Source: Otatea glauca
Lineage: Eukaryota; Streptophyta; Magnoliopsida; Poales; Poaceae
DNA length: 64,000 nucleotides
NCBI GenBank assembly: GCA_036346275.1
Contig: CM070722.1
Coordinates: forward strand, 58,689,524-58,753,523
Direction: 5' to 3'
Positions 11,659 through 23,055 of the stretch are shown piece after piece (the stretch's first letter is position 1; every line of letters begins with the position of its first letter). The notes under the pieces are model-generated. The model was not told the origin of the DNA, searched no databases, and was given only the letters and a program-made list of their open reading frames with translations. The position numbers were made by a program, and so were the translations under genes.

Positions 11659-13095
11659 ATGGAGCAGTGGCTGCCGTTGTTCCGCCACCTCCTCGCCTCC
11701 CCGGCCCCCAACGCCGCCGCCTTCTCCTCCTCCCCCGACCAATGCCCCAGCTCGCCGCCTCCGGCCGCGGCCCTCCTCCGGCTCCTCCTCTCCCCGGCGC
11801 CGACGCTCCCTTCCGCCTCAGATGCCCCCGCAGTTGTCCTCTTCCAGACCCTCCCGCCCTTGCTCCAGTCCCAGGCGCTCTCCTTCCTCTCATCTGTCCC
11901 CAACCTCCTTGACCCGCTCCAGCTCCGCTCCCTCGCCGCCCGCGTCCTTTCCGCCCCGTCCGGCAGGTACGACTTCTGGGTCCGCCGCGGCGCTCGCCAC
12001 CTGCTCGACGGATTGCCCGAGGAAGGCGTTCTTGACGTCGACGAGGAGTTTGTTGAGGACTTCCACGAGCCGCCGCCGTGGATTAAAGAAGCGGCGGCGC
12101 GGGCACGTCCTCTCCTCCCGTGGCTGCCTCTTGATTGCCGGGGCGTGATGGCAAGCGGTATCCGTGGTGGTGGGGATGGTTTGGACGAAGTTTTGCTGGA
12201 GTCTTTGGTGATGGAGAAAGACGAGGATTCGGAGATGCAGGAGCTTGAGTGCCTTCTGCCTCCTTCGGCTCCTCTCAGGGATTTGGTTGTGCAGAGGGCG
12301 TTGGCTCTACAGAAGGAGATTGTGACAGTGGAGTCAATTTTGGGAGCCCAGCAGATGGCGAAGGATTTGCAGGATCTTTGTGTTGAGTCTGGGAATGCCA
12401 AGGCAGTGCTTAGCTTAGTACAGCCATGGGAGGCGGATGATGACACTGTGAGAGTTCTTCTTTCCAATTTAGTACTTGAGGAAGATGGAATGCAAGGAAT
12501 GGGGCCAGCACTTGTGCTGTGTTCTCTTGTTTTACCGAAGTTACTTGACCTGCAAAGACCAGTGTCATCTGTTCTTCTTTCTGCTGCATTGGATGTCTGC
12601 AAACACCACCCAGCTTCTGCACTGGAGGCTGTCCTCTTTCCACTAGTTCTCAGAAAGGAGGGGCTAAATGTTCCTCAGTGTGACGTGCTCACGCGGATTG
12701 TCAAGGATTGCATGCATCCTTTGCATGTCACTGCCTTCTGTCATAGGTTGCTTTCATGGGAGAAGGGAGAGCAGAGACCACTTTGTATGCCTCAGCACCG
12801 GGAGAATATTGGTAGTGAGTTGGTCTGGACGGAATCTCTCTTCGCACTGTTGTACAGCATTCTCAATCAAGACATTCGCTTGACACCAAGCACCACTGGA
12901 AAGCTAGTGACCGTGATTGATGATATGTCATCAAAGCTTCCAAGGTCGCTAAAATTTGGGAACTTTCTGCTGTGCTTTGTCACGAAGTGTTGGCATGAAT
13001 CTAAGATTCACAAGGTTTTGCTTGAGAGAGCTGCTGAGAGAACCAGCACTTTTCTGACTAAAGCTATATTGGCAAAACTGCGGCCAGCGAGTTGA
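11659..13095 (+). CDS. FANCE: FANCE-like Fanconi anemia core complex subunit, single exon
   Basis: Intact 478-codon frame starting at the first ATG. The C-terminal half resembles the helical-repeat FANCE domain: the LTPSTTGKLVTVIDDMSSKL region and the TSTFLTKAILAKL end align with the closing helices of animal FANCE (LTPEKF...., NTTFLRKSL...L). FANCE bridges the Fanconi core ubiquitin ligase to FANCD2 in interstrand crosslink repair, and in plants it limits meiotic crossovers. The N-terminal third is Ala/Pro/Ser/Leu-rich and GC-rich, the usual grass 5' bias. There is no signal peptide; a nuclear location is expected. The gene is intronless as read. A 372-codon antisense frame overlapping it is a compositional shadow. 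The family assignment is from memory of motif alignment. Confidence 0.8.
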   Translation: MEQWLPLFRHLLASPAPNAAAFSSSPDQCPSSPPPAAALLRLLLSPAPTLPSASDAPAVVLFQTLPPLLQSQALSFLSSVPNLLDPLQLRSLAARVLSAPSGRYDFWVRRGARHLLDGLPEEGVLDVDEEFVEDFHEPPPWIKEAAARARPLLPWLPLDCRGVMASGIRGGGDGLDEVLLESLVMEKDEDSEMQELECLLPPSAPLRDLVVQRALALQKEIVTVESILGAQQMAKDLQDLCVESGNAKAVLSLVQPWEADDDTVRVLLSNLVLEEDGMQGMGPALVLCSLVLPKLLDLQRPVSSVLLSAALDVCKHHPASALEAVLFPLVLRKEGLNVPQCDVLTRIVKDCMHPLHVTAFCHRLLSWEKGEQRPLCMPQHRENIGSELVWTESLFALLYSILNQDIRLTPSTTGKLVTVIDDMSSKLPRSLKFGNFLLCFVTKCWHESKIHKVLLERAAERTSTFLTKAILAKLRPAS

Positions 13096-14128
13096 AGTGC
13101 TGTCTTGAATTGTTTAAAGCTGAGCATCCGGTGAGCCTACATGTCCATTCAGATTAGTAATTTCGTGAAAGGCCTGTTTTGCTTGACTTTTAAAATGGAC
13201 AGCTTTTGTAGCTCCGGAAACCACGAAAGAATTATTCAGATATAAAAAATAGCAATGTACTGTGAAAATATTACTTACTGGACCCACACTCAAAGAACGG
13301 AATTTTGTTATATATGACTCAAATGTGACAAGATTGTCATGAAATCTAGAGTACCCAATTAAAGGGAATAAATAGGCCTGTTGAAACTTATCTTGAGTTT
13401 AACTGTAACAACTATACATAATCCAGCGGTCGTTTTCACCAGTCGTTTCTCTCCAAGAACTATGGTTTTCAATTTGAAGCGTTTGCATGAGACATTTTAA
13501 TTGTTAGATGATCAAATCCTTATGCTCATACGCTTGGCCTTTCTATCAGTGGAGGATTTGTGGTTTCTGTCATAGGCACACACCTGTTCCTAATGCCCAC
13601 ATCATGCACTTCAGATTCAGTCAACTCTAGTGGTTGTCTTAGACATATAATATTGTTCCTAGAGAACCAATGAGAAAAATACAAAATAGTTTTATTCTCG
13701 AACTATTCAGTCGAGAATGGAATGTTTTCTAGTATGTACATGCTTCATTGTCCTTTTTTGCCACATAACTGTTTCGAGTCATATTTCACATGGCATATCA
13801 TAAGTCATAGCAGCACTACTGCCACTTAAACAGTAAAGTGAACACAGCTTTACTAAACTTTGGAATAAATTAAGTTTTCAGTGGTTGTGGCATATTAATG
13901 TAGCATGAGTGCATCATTTTTACCACCTGAAGTTGTTCTTCGTCAGCTATTTTTCAGTTGCAGAAAAGCAAAATTCGTACATTCGATAGTAACTTATAAC
14001 AGATACAGGTAAATCAGGCAGTTTATTCCTCTAATGAAAAATAACTATTGACAACACAGTACATAGTTTTGATGAGGACCACTTGACTTTTGCTTAGGGA
14101 CAGTACACATAGTGGCTTTTGATGGGCG
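13096..14128. other. Convergent intergenic space, no gene
   Basis: This is the 3' flank shared by FANCE (+) and the dioxygenase gene (-). AT-rich, with no open frame of note and no clear inverted-repeat element. Presumably holds both 3' UTRs. Confidence 0.45.
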
Positions 14129-15230
14129 TCACTTGAATACCTTCTTTGTAGTTTGGAACCTTGATACCTTGTCAGTGAACTTTGTAGTGGCATAGAAATT
14201 AAGGTAGTCTTGGAAACGGTATTGGCTAGGATATGTAAGCTTTGGAGCTGGGCAGATTATAGCATCGGGGCCTGGGTTGTAGAATGTCGCAATAGATAGA
14301 CGGCTCCCATTCTTATTGGGGAGTACCTGATGGCAAATGCTTTTGTATGTTCCATTGCTCATCACTTCAATCTGATCTCCAAGGTTTACGAAAATTCTAT
14401 TTCCTTGTGTTGGTGGTATTGGGATCCATCTACCATCTTTCATGAACTCCAAACCTGGGACCAAGTCATCTTGAAATAGAAGTACGATTCCCCCGGCATC
14501 AGTATGTCCCCGGAGTCCCTTCACAAGTTCTGGATGACTACACCTGGGGTACTTTGCCACCTTGATGCCTACAGAAGGCTTAAAGAATGCTTTCTTCAAG
14601 TATTCCTTGTCCAGCCCAAGATTTTCGCTCATGACTTCTGCTAGCTGCTCGGCCAACTTGATTGCTTCTTTGGCATATTCAGGAACTGCGGTACTGTATA
14701 GTTAATTGCTTTTATTAGTATGCCTTACAAACTTCTGATTTCTAAGTTTTGCCAATTGTATTGGACATGACTACTGCTATTCATGGTAATAAGTTTTACT
14801 GTAATTTACATTGCATACTCACCGAAGTGGCTCAGGAATATCATGAATGTTTGATTCTGGCTGATGACGATACATGAAACTGCACTCCCAGTCAACATTT
14901 GAGGCGACTTTATCAGGACCTAGGGTTTTTGCCATCTCGGAATTGTAGAAGTTCTTCTCCATATTTTGCTCGTAGTATTTGTTCACCAGTTCCTTGATTT
15001 TGTGCATGAGGTCCTCATTGATCCCATGGTTCTCAAGCTGCCATACAGTTAGTTATTCATACAAGATAATAGTGAGAAACAAGAAAGGAATTTTTATGAA
15101 CATAACAATCTTATATATTATTACTTACCCAAAAGAAACCCCATTGTGCACAGGCATCATGGAGAAGTGAAAGTGTCTCTGACCTCTTCTCGCTACGCAG
15201 CTCATCCATCTTTATCACTGGAATTTCCAT
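14129..15230 (-). CDS. ACO6: ACC-oxidase-family 2-oxoglutarate/Fe(II)-type dioxygenase, 3 exons
   Basis: Minus-strand exons 15230-15129, 15037-14823 and 14693-14129 join in phase to 293 aa. ACC oxidase converts 1-aminocyclopropane-1-carboxylate to ethylene in the cytosol using Fe(II), ascorbate and bicarbonate. The iron ligands are present: His169 and Asp171 in GLRGHTDAGG, His227 in CHQVLPN. The cosubstrate motif is R-L-S at 237-239, where classical enzymes have R-M-S. In the C-terminal K-x-x-R-F-E motif needed by classical enzymes, Lys281 and Arg284 are kept but Glu is replaced by Gln286. The protein is somewhat shorter than typical (about 310-320 aa). These features fit the divergent ACO-like clade, so ethylene-forming activity is uncertain. 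The symbol rests on remembered rice synteny. Confidence 0.88.
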
Positions 15231-15310
15231 TTGCTGAGACACTGGAGTATAGCAGTTTAACCAAATGTGTTCTCTTCTGGAGTTGATCTGCTAAAGCTAC
15301 AGCAAGGTAG

Positions 15311-15320
15311 GTATTTATAA
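15311..15320 (-). promoter_or_regulatory. TATA box of the ACO-like gene
   Basis: The minus strand reads TTATAAATAC about 85 bp upstream of the start codon at 15230, a well placed plant TATA element with a short 5' leader. Confidence 0.6.
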
Positions 15321-17166
15321 TGGCCTAGATAGGAATGTTGGGAAGTATCTTTTTTTTCCAGATTTCAAAACATGGTGTGGTTTGACTATGAAGGAAACCT
15401 TGCTTTCTTAGGAGGCATGTGCAAAATCCTGTCCATATACATCTAAGATAACTTGGCTAGTATCCTTCAAAACTCATCACCATCATGATGGTTGACTTAT
15501 GAACTACACATGATTGCTATTTGTTTATCCTGTTTTACTTCCATATAAAAATGAATCAGTGGCAGTCATCTTATTGAGATAACTAGTTGGCTTTAGATAT
15601 TCACTTTCTTTGGATCAGTTTCGCCGCCCTGAGTCGTGGTGATGATGTTACTGTTGTACAGATTGGGAGGAGTAAAATCTCAGTTTTGAGATTCTTTCAG
15701 GTCTGACTAATCATGGCAGTTAGTTTGACTTTGTGGTTCAATGCATGAAGGCCAGTATGCAGAGTCAATCACATTTCACAAACAAACAAACAATTCGATG
15801 CATTTCTTGTGCATATACAAGCCTAGATTTTCTCAGGGATTTGCTAGATCATGTTTGCATTTTTTTTAAACCACACTAGTTAATTTGCTGCAGAGCAATA
15901 TTATAGTAGATTGAGTCGTCTTTACACAATGTTAGTGAGTAGATAGTTACTTCTTGATCACTTGTTAGTTGCATTGTTGTTGTAGCATTCGTCTCATAAG
16001 TTGAGCTACTTCTGGAAATACTAGTGGCTGTTTAGTCCTCACCTCATCAAGCCACAGGGCATGCCTCAGGTTGCCTTAAATCTGCCTCAGCTTCGAAGTT
16101 GCATAACTTTGATAATTTGTTTGTCTTTCTTTAAAATTTAAATGATTAAATTTTAATGTGTATAGCTATGGTATAAACAACTTATAGCTATAAGAAGTTT
16201 CTCACCTTTTCTCCCCTATATTTTCTCCCATTTCCTTATCTCCTACTTGTAGGATATGGATGGTTGGAAAGTATGTGTAAAGTGCATAAAATACAAGCAT
16301 ATGTACTAGGCACTCCTAAAATTAATTATTCAATTTTGACAGATTTCTTTAGAAGGCCTCGAGGCGTGCCGTAGTGAGGTTTAAAATTTTCGGCACCCCG
16401 TGGGGGTGGCAAGTTGAAAGTAAATTTTGTGGCAAGTCTAAAGCCCGAGGTGTTATTCATAGCGTCTCGATTTTCATCTGAAGTGTGAAGCCCATCGATA
16501 TTCTTGTTGATTCCTCTTGAGGTTCGTGTTTGTGCCGATTGTGTGGTAAGAAGTAAATACTGATAAAATTACTTTCCTGGTTCTACCATTCATTTATCGA
16601 TGTCATATTTGATGAGTGTTGCTTGCTCGTGTTTCCGTACAAACTCACTGTACCTTTGTCTGTTTTGACTGTGCATCTGTTCTGATAAATGGCACAAGAA
16701 GCTGACAAGGCCGGCCCCAGCAATGTCCAGCTCTGCTCTGCAGCTGCGGTCTGACCACGGCGGCAGCCAAGCACGCCTTTCCAACTTCCAAGGCACTAAC
16801 ACGTCGGAGAATCCTGAAAAGTGTGCATACGATTGTCCAATTCGTGAGGTTCTTGGATCGATCTCGGTTGCATTTGCCGCTTTCTGGCTGCTGGAGCTGC
16901 AGATTGGATGTGTGTGTGAGTAGGGGCTTGTAGTCGGTGCGGCCCAAACCAAACACAAGTTGCGAGCGGATCACGGCGCGGCCCAAACGAAGTGCAGTGA
17001 GGCCCCCGGCTTTGCCGAGGCAGCGTGCGAGTATCTCTTCATGCTCTCCAGTCTCCACAACGCACCACCAAAAGTTCAGCTCATGCAGTAGCGGCACGCA
17101 ATTCACCATACCATAATGGCATAATCAGTCCATACGTACGCACACGCGGTCCGCACGACGCCGACC
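15321..17166. other. Intergenic, no gene
   Basis: Upstream region of the ACO-like gene and of the pseudogene that follows. Overlapping minus-strand frames at 16590-17109 resemble no known protein and lie in several frames with similar composition. I see nothing else to support. Confidence 0.4.
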
Positions 17167-17830
17167 ATGCAGCCCCGGGAGGAACCGCCCGAGCCCGCCG
17201 CCGTGAGCGACGAAACGGGCCAAGCGGCGGCGGAGGAGGCATCGCGAGGCCACGATAGCGGAGGACGGTAGCAAGAGCCCAGCGTCGCCGTCCATGGACA
17301 AGGAGCGGCAGATCCCCGTGGACCCCATGTCGCTGCGCCAGCTGGGCATGGTGGCCGACGAGTCCGCGCCGTCCGTGGTGCAGTCCCCGTTCCTGCCGCC
17401 GGTCCACGTTCGTCGACGCCAGACTCCCGTGCTCTGCCGCCTCCTCCCCCGTTCACGGCGCTGCCGCCGCCCTGCGCTCCCTCGCCCGGCAGCACTATGT
17501 CGCCGAGCCGGCCGCGCTCTCGCGGAGCGCGTCCCGCGCCGAGGGTAGGTGCATGGAACCGCTCGCGGCGGAGGACGGCTTAACGTGCGGCACGCTGTGC
17601 ATGTACTTCCCAGGATTCTCCAAGAAGCCGGCCGCCGTAGCCACAGCGGCAGTCGTCTCGAGCATGCAGAGGGCAGCAGTCGGGCGCGAGGCGGCGGAGC
17701 AGCGTGTCGCGGGTGGCGTCGCTGGAGCGGTTGGAGTGTGGGTCGTGGAGCCCCCCGCCGCCGCTGCCACACTACCTTGCCGTAATGACGTGGCGCTTCC
17801 CCGGCCCTATCGACCTTTTGTGTTGCTTGC
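17167..17830 (+). pseudogene. Frameshifted grass protein with a RVASLERLECGSWSPPPP motif
   Basis: The coding trace begins MQPREEPPEPAAVSDETGQA at 17167. It continues only by changing frame near 17265 (into SMDKERQIPVDPMSLRQLG), near 17400 (into SRSASRAEGRCMEPLAAEDG and LCMYFPGFSKKPAA) and near 17690 (into VSRVASLERLECGSWSPPPP), then decays after about 17830. The segment order matches a grass-specific family of unknown function that I recall only by these motifs. Three shifts and loss of the C-terminus make it a pseudogene unless the assembly has errors here. Confidence 0.55.
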
Positions 17831-18492
17831 CCGTGGGGCCACCTCCACCTCTATTGATCCCTGCTGTCGAGCCACCTCTGCTTCCACTCATCGGGAAGCT
17901 GCCACCAAGACGATGTCGAGAGAGGGTAGCCTAGTGCAACTTGACTAGCTTACACACGGGCATTTATATATAGCCTAGGTGCAGGTGTTGTGACCACCGT
18001 ATTCGACCTTCAAATCTATGGTTTTGTCTTCAATATTTGGCTCTCCAACTAAATTTGGGTTTGCCTCCATTCTACGATCTCTTCTCCATTAATTGCTACT
18101 CCTAGGGGAGAAGGGTCGTGGTGATGATCGTAGTGTGTTTATATATTCAAAGTTAGATCAAAGAAATCGAGAAAATTAATTGTTTGCCATGCCAAAGATT
18201 GCCACTTTGTAACTGGTTCGCAACAACTTGTCGATTTGGGATATGCGCGGTCGAATTTTTGAAACTTTAGTTATCGATATCTTTTTAAATATTTAGATTG
18301 GATGCATGAAAATCATATGTGTTGATTCGTCTCGAAATGTACTTTCATTATATTATAATTTTATTATATTTTTTAAATATGTTGTAATAGAAATTAGTAG
18401 TTAAGGTTGGGTTTTTAGGACCATATCTATGCCTAAAACGATAACTATTTGTGATCGAAGGAAGTACCACTCTAAAGACGGCCCTTTGTGAG

Positions 18493-19203
18493 TTACCATG
18501 CTATTCACTAAAATAGTTAGCTTTTACACAAAATCAGTATTATGCTTTTATTTAAAAAAATGAAAACACCCAATGTGAAATGTCAAAAATGCCCCTACTA
18601 TCAAATTGATTTGACGCTCCCTCGTGTGGTCGAGCGTCTTTAACTCGAACAAATCATCCCACCCGAGCAAGACCCATCATCTTCGTCGAGCTGGTTGTTT
18701 TAGTTCCTCGCGCGGAGCTCGCCTTGGCGGCCGGGCCGGGCCGCACACGCTCCCCGCGCTCGTGCTCTGCTGCGTGGCAGTGGTGCGGTTCTTGGCTGAT
18801 CCGGAGACTAACGAGGAGACCGGCGACGTGGAGTTCCCGGAGCCGGAGGAGCTTGGCCCGCTCGGGCTCGACGGCGACCACGCGGAGGCACGGGAGAAGC
18901 CGGCCTCCTTCTCCAAGACGCTGACGCAGTCTGACGCCAACAATGGCGGTGGGTTCTCGGTGCCGCGCTACTGCTTGGAGACCATCTTCCCACTATCCCA
19001 GCCGCCGCGTACCCTCACGACCTGACCTTACGGGGTCGTGCCCGCTCGGGAAAAGATAACGAACGAAGACCAGACAAGCGGGGAAGACTCCGCGGGGACA
19101 TCTCGGACATTTCACATTGAGTATTTTCGGTTTTTAAGAAAAGGATAATGAAAGAATACTGATTTTGTGGCGACTATTTCAGTGAGTGAATAGTATGGCA
19201 ATT
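18493..19203. mobile_element. Pack-MULE-like element carrying an ARF fragment
   Basis: About 100-bp inverted repeats flank a GC-rich insert. The left arm includes ccatgctattcac, cacaaaatcagtatt and caatgtgaaatgtc. The right arm, read inward, has ccatactattcac, cacaaaatcagtatt and caatgtgaaatgtc. Long inverted repeats around a piece of host gene are the Pack-MULE layout. I could not find a convincing 9-bp target duplication, so the exact ends are uncertain. Confidence 0.7.
18756..18992 (+). pseudogene. Auxin response factor (ARF) gene fragment
   Basis: Encodes VRFLADPETNEE, then EKPASFSKTLTQSDANNGGG and FSVPRYCLETIFP. This is the start of the ARF B3 DNA-binding domain and the segment just before it, resembling the ARF10/16/18-type clade. 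Only about 79 codons are present. The homology stops abruptly after ETIFP, and the usual N-terminal dimerisation segment and all later domains are missing. It sits inside inverted repeats (18493-19203), so it is best read as captured sequence. Confidence 0.75.
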
Positions 19204-19450
19204 CATGAAAGGTAAGCTTTGGCATGTCAGTTAATGATGAAGCGGCAATCTCTGGTGTGGCAAACAATTGATTTTTTTTCGAAAAAAATCATTATAGAAT
19301 TTACGAGGAATAGAACAACTCTCTTGGATTTCATTTGCTTCTTTTTAAATTATGGTAGGAGCTCTGGCTTACAGTCAAAAAAGAGTCAGCACCGGAGTTC
19401 CGGTTCCGGACAGGGTCGTTTGGTTTTCATCCCAAGCGGGCACCAATCAC

Positions 19451-21046
19451 GAAATTTTTACCTATATAGCCTCTTTCTTCGTATTTTTTCCGAAATTAGC
19501 CTCGTCCATAAATTAATTTCAAAAATAGCCTCGTTACAGTACATTCCAGCGGTAGTTGAGCGCGGGTTTTTTTTTTAAATTTTTCGCCCCCTTTTCCAGC
19601 GGTCACCGACCGCATGAAATTTTTTTAACTTTTTTTCGCCAATTCCAGTGATCGTGACGCGCTTGAAATCTTTTTTTTTTTGTATTTCTCCTTTTTTTTT
19701 TTTCGCGCGGCGGAGGAATTTTTTTTTTTTTTAAATTTCGGTGACGAGCTGGCGGAATCCAATGATCGTGATCGCCGGATTCCGGACACGCTGTAAGCCG
19801 TGCGCGACGATGGCGATGATGCTTTTATTTTTTATTTTTCACAGATTCGAATTATTTTACGATGATCTTTAATTTTTTAGAATTTTTCGTTGTTCTAGCA
19901 CGGCACGTATAATTTCCGAGGATCTGGATCACTGGAAATTGCAAAACTAAAATTCCGCGATCCGCTAGATTGTAATATTTGGAGGCGTTTTGTTTATCCG
20001 ATGAATGTCTAATCGCGAGGAAAATTATACACGCCGGGTTAGAACAGTAAAAAATTCAAATTTTTCAATGCAATCGGAAATATAGTCTTCATGAAATTTC
20101 GAAAATTAACCAGACTTGATGCACATATTTTTTTGGAGGAAAATTAATTTTTGTGGAAGTATTTCGCATCGATTTTATTCGAAAAATCGCTGTAACCAAT
20201 GAGCTCTAATTATTAAAAGTCTATGTTATTTTGACGGTTGCTAGAATACTATAGTTAAAAGTATGGTTAATAAATTCAGGAGAAATCATATTTGTCGATG
20301 ATAACTATTGTAGTGTTTATAAAATTATTTGTCGATCAATTATCTTCGAAAAATAAAATTTTGTTGTCCGTCATGCTCTTTTGATGTGCGACAAATTTGA
20401 CAACAAATAAAACCCGATATTCATATTTGAAAGTCATAAACCGAGATACAAAGTTAGATACATTCATATTTCAACGCCTCTTCCGATAGTGTTTGAGCGC
20501 CAAGGTGGAGGTGAAACGAAATCATCATCATCGTCATCATCGTTATTTGCATAGTTAGGAGCAAGCTCCTCCGGTGGTGCTTGAGCGCCAAGCGGAGGTG
20601 AAGCGAAAGCGTCATTTTATTTTATCTTCATATATATAAATACAAAGATATTATTCGAATCGTGAAAAATAAAAAATAAAAGCTGCCGCCGCCATCGTCG
20701 CATGCCATGCAGCGTGTCCGAATCCGGTGATCGTTGTGATCATGGATTCCGCCACCCACCGCCAAATCTAAAAAAATTTTCCTCCGCCGCGCGCAAAAAA
20801 AAAAGGAGAAATACAAAAAAAAAAAAGATTTCAAGCGGTCGCCGACCGCTGGAATTGGCGAAAAAAATTTAAAAAATGTTCATGCGATCGGTGACCGCTG
20901 GAAAAGGGGGCAAAAAATTTAAAAAAAAAACCCGTGCTCAACCACCGCTGGAATGTACTGTAACGAGGCCATTTTTGAAATTAATTCATGAACGAGGCTA
21001 ATTTCGGAAAAAATACGAAGAAAGAGGCTAGATATGTAAAAATTTC
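19451..21046. mobile_element. Mutator-like element with about 400-bp terminal inverted repeats
   Basis: 1596-bp element flanked by a perfect 9-bp duplication accaatcac (19442-19450 and 21047-21055). The left arm (19451 to about 19860) and right arm (about 20640-21046) are near-complementary over roughly 400 bp, including gcctctttcttcgtatttt and ccccttttccagcggtcacc. The non-inverted centre has no long open frame but holds two copies of a block with ttgagcgccaag and ggaggtgaa (about 20490-20515 and 20580-20605). It is non-autonomous, as no transposase is seen. Confidence 0.85.
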
Positions 21047-21940
21047 ACCAATCACCATAGTTTTTCAACTTTGAATCAACCATCTCCCGTGCCATTTTGT
21101 CGAGCCGACGTGTCCCATCCATCCCATGTTACGTTCGCAAAAACCATACGTTGACACCGCAGCCGATTGGGAAGCAAACGGCCATCTAATCCACAGTTCC
21201 AACTCAACCCGCCGAGCGCGTCACGCCCCCACGCGCTCGCTTGCACCACCGGCCGCCGGGAGCGGGCAGATGGCGGCGGCGAGGTCCGCGCTGGCGGCGC
21301 TGGAGCGCAACCTCCTGCCGGACGCGGTCACCCGGCGGCTGACGCGCCTCCGCCTCGGCTACCTCTCCAGCTCCACCACCTCCTCCTCTTCGCCCACTGT
21401 ACGTACTGCCCGCCCCCAATGCAACCCGTTGGTTGCTTTCTTGGCGTTGGCGGCGTCGTTTGGTTTGGTGCTGCTGCCGTCTTAGGATGGACTCTTCACT
21501 TCTTGGGAAATCACGGCGTGTTGGAGATCCCCTCCGATTTCTATTATTAGAAACCATACCAAGAAAGGAAAAAACACTGGCGACATACCGTTTTTGCCAG
21601 ATACGCTACGCACCATGTAATTAACTCCGTTGGGGACTGCATTGTGCTTCTTGCGTAGTGAGTATCTGTTAAAAATGGGATCTTGCGGGTGACCTGTCAT
21701 TGCTGAGCTAGATTCCGTACATCAGCCATTGGCATCACGATTCGTTATAGCTCCAATGAAGACCAACCAGTGACAAATGTCTTGCTGTCTGTATAGTACC
21801 TACCTACCACCTGTAATACAAGTTATTTTAGTTCTGCTACTAATTTCTTCTGGGTTGGATTCCTCTGTCGGTAAGTATATTGACGCATGTAAAATTTGGT
21901 TTGTGATGCAGCTCTTGAAGAGATGCCCATTGCAATTGAA

Positions 21941-22083
21941 GAGAGGTGCTCTCGTGCTTTTCTTTTTTACAGCTGCACAAATATTAAAGTATGAATGAAT
22001 GGTAGATTGTGATTACTTACCCCTTCACTTGCTTCAAGATTTGTGCAACTTTAATTGGGAGGGAAATCATTGAAGCACTGCTC
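21941..22083. mobile_element. MITE inserted in a CNMT-like coding exon
   Basis: 143-bp element with inverted ends GAGAGGTGCT and (inward from the right) GAGCAGTGCT, flanked by a perfect 9-bp duplication gcaattgaa (21932-21940 and 22084-22092). Without it the exon reads straight through MPIAIETDKDK. Read straight through, it brings an in-frame TGA. A diverged relative is at about 33767-33890. Confidence 0.85.
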
Positions 22084-23055
22084 GCAATTGAAACCGACAA
22101 AGATAAAGCTCAACACTATGAGCTGCCAACCACGTTTTTCAAGCTAGTGCTGGGAAGAAATCTCAAATACAGGTTTGTGCTGCACTTGATGCATACTAAA
22201 TTACTAATGCCAAGTTTTATTTTATTTGACTGGTTTCTGGGTGGCAAATGGTTAGCTAATGCAGTGTAAAATAGTCACTTTCATATATTAATCCACATGT
22301 GTACATTGAGTTTTTCAGTTCATGCTACTTCCCTGATGACTCGAGCACCCTAGAGGATGCCGAGGATGCAATGATGGAGTTGTATTGTGAGAGGGCACAA
22401 CTACAGGATGGCCAAAGCATCCTTGATGTTGGATGTGGCTGGGGATCCCTCTCTTTGTACATATCAAAGAAATATAGGAACTGCAGTATTACAGGGATAT
22501 GCAACTCAACGACTCAAAAGTCTTTTATAGAAGAGCAGTGTAGGTAAGTGCAATGGTTTTAGGGCTGAGGGGGTCTGATGAGTGAATTCTTTTGCCTTGT
22601 AGTGGCAATTGTATGTTCCACATGGCTCTTTTAAATGGGCATTGCGACCTGTTGATGACACTGCAATTTGGTTTCATTTTCATCACATATTTATATTACT
22701 TCTTTAATTTGTAGTTATTTCAAATAGTGAAGTTCCACTAGCACATGAACCAAGGATATGATTAGCCCATGATGTCCTCAATGTTCTTTTTTGACCTATT
22801 TTCTGTGACCTTAGTTCCAGTGTCAACAGAAATGATCTTTCACATGCATAAACTTTTGCTGGATATGCAGATAGAAATGGGGCCCAATGATTTTGATTTT
22901 CCTGCGTTAAATACTTTGGGTATGCCACTTCATTTCTGTTACAGGGAAAATGAGCTATCAAATGTTGAGATAATTGTGGCGGACATCACCAAGTTTGAGA
23001 TGGAGCGTTCTTTTGATAGGATCGTATCCATAGAGATGTTTGAGGTATAACTTAA

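Noticed and set aside
11484..12602. 372-codon minus-strand frame
   Set aside because: Lies antisense to the FANCE frame, has no family resemblance, and arises from GC-rich codon bias.
17081..17772. Several long minus-strand frames rich in Arg/Ala
   Set aside because: They are antisense to a recognisable, frameshifted plus-strand coding trace and change identity with frame.
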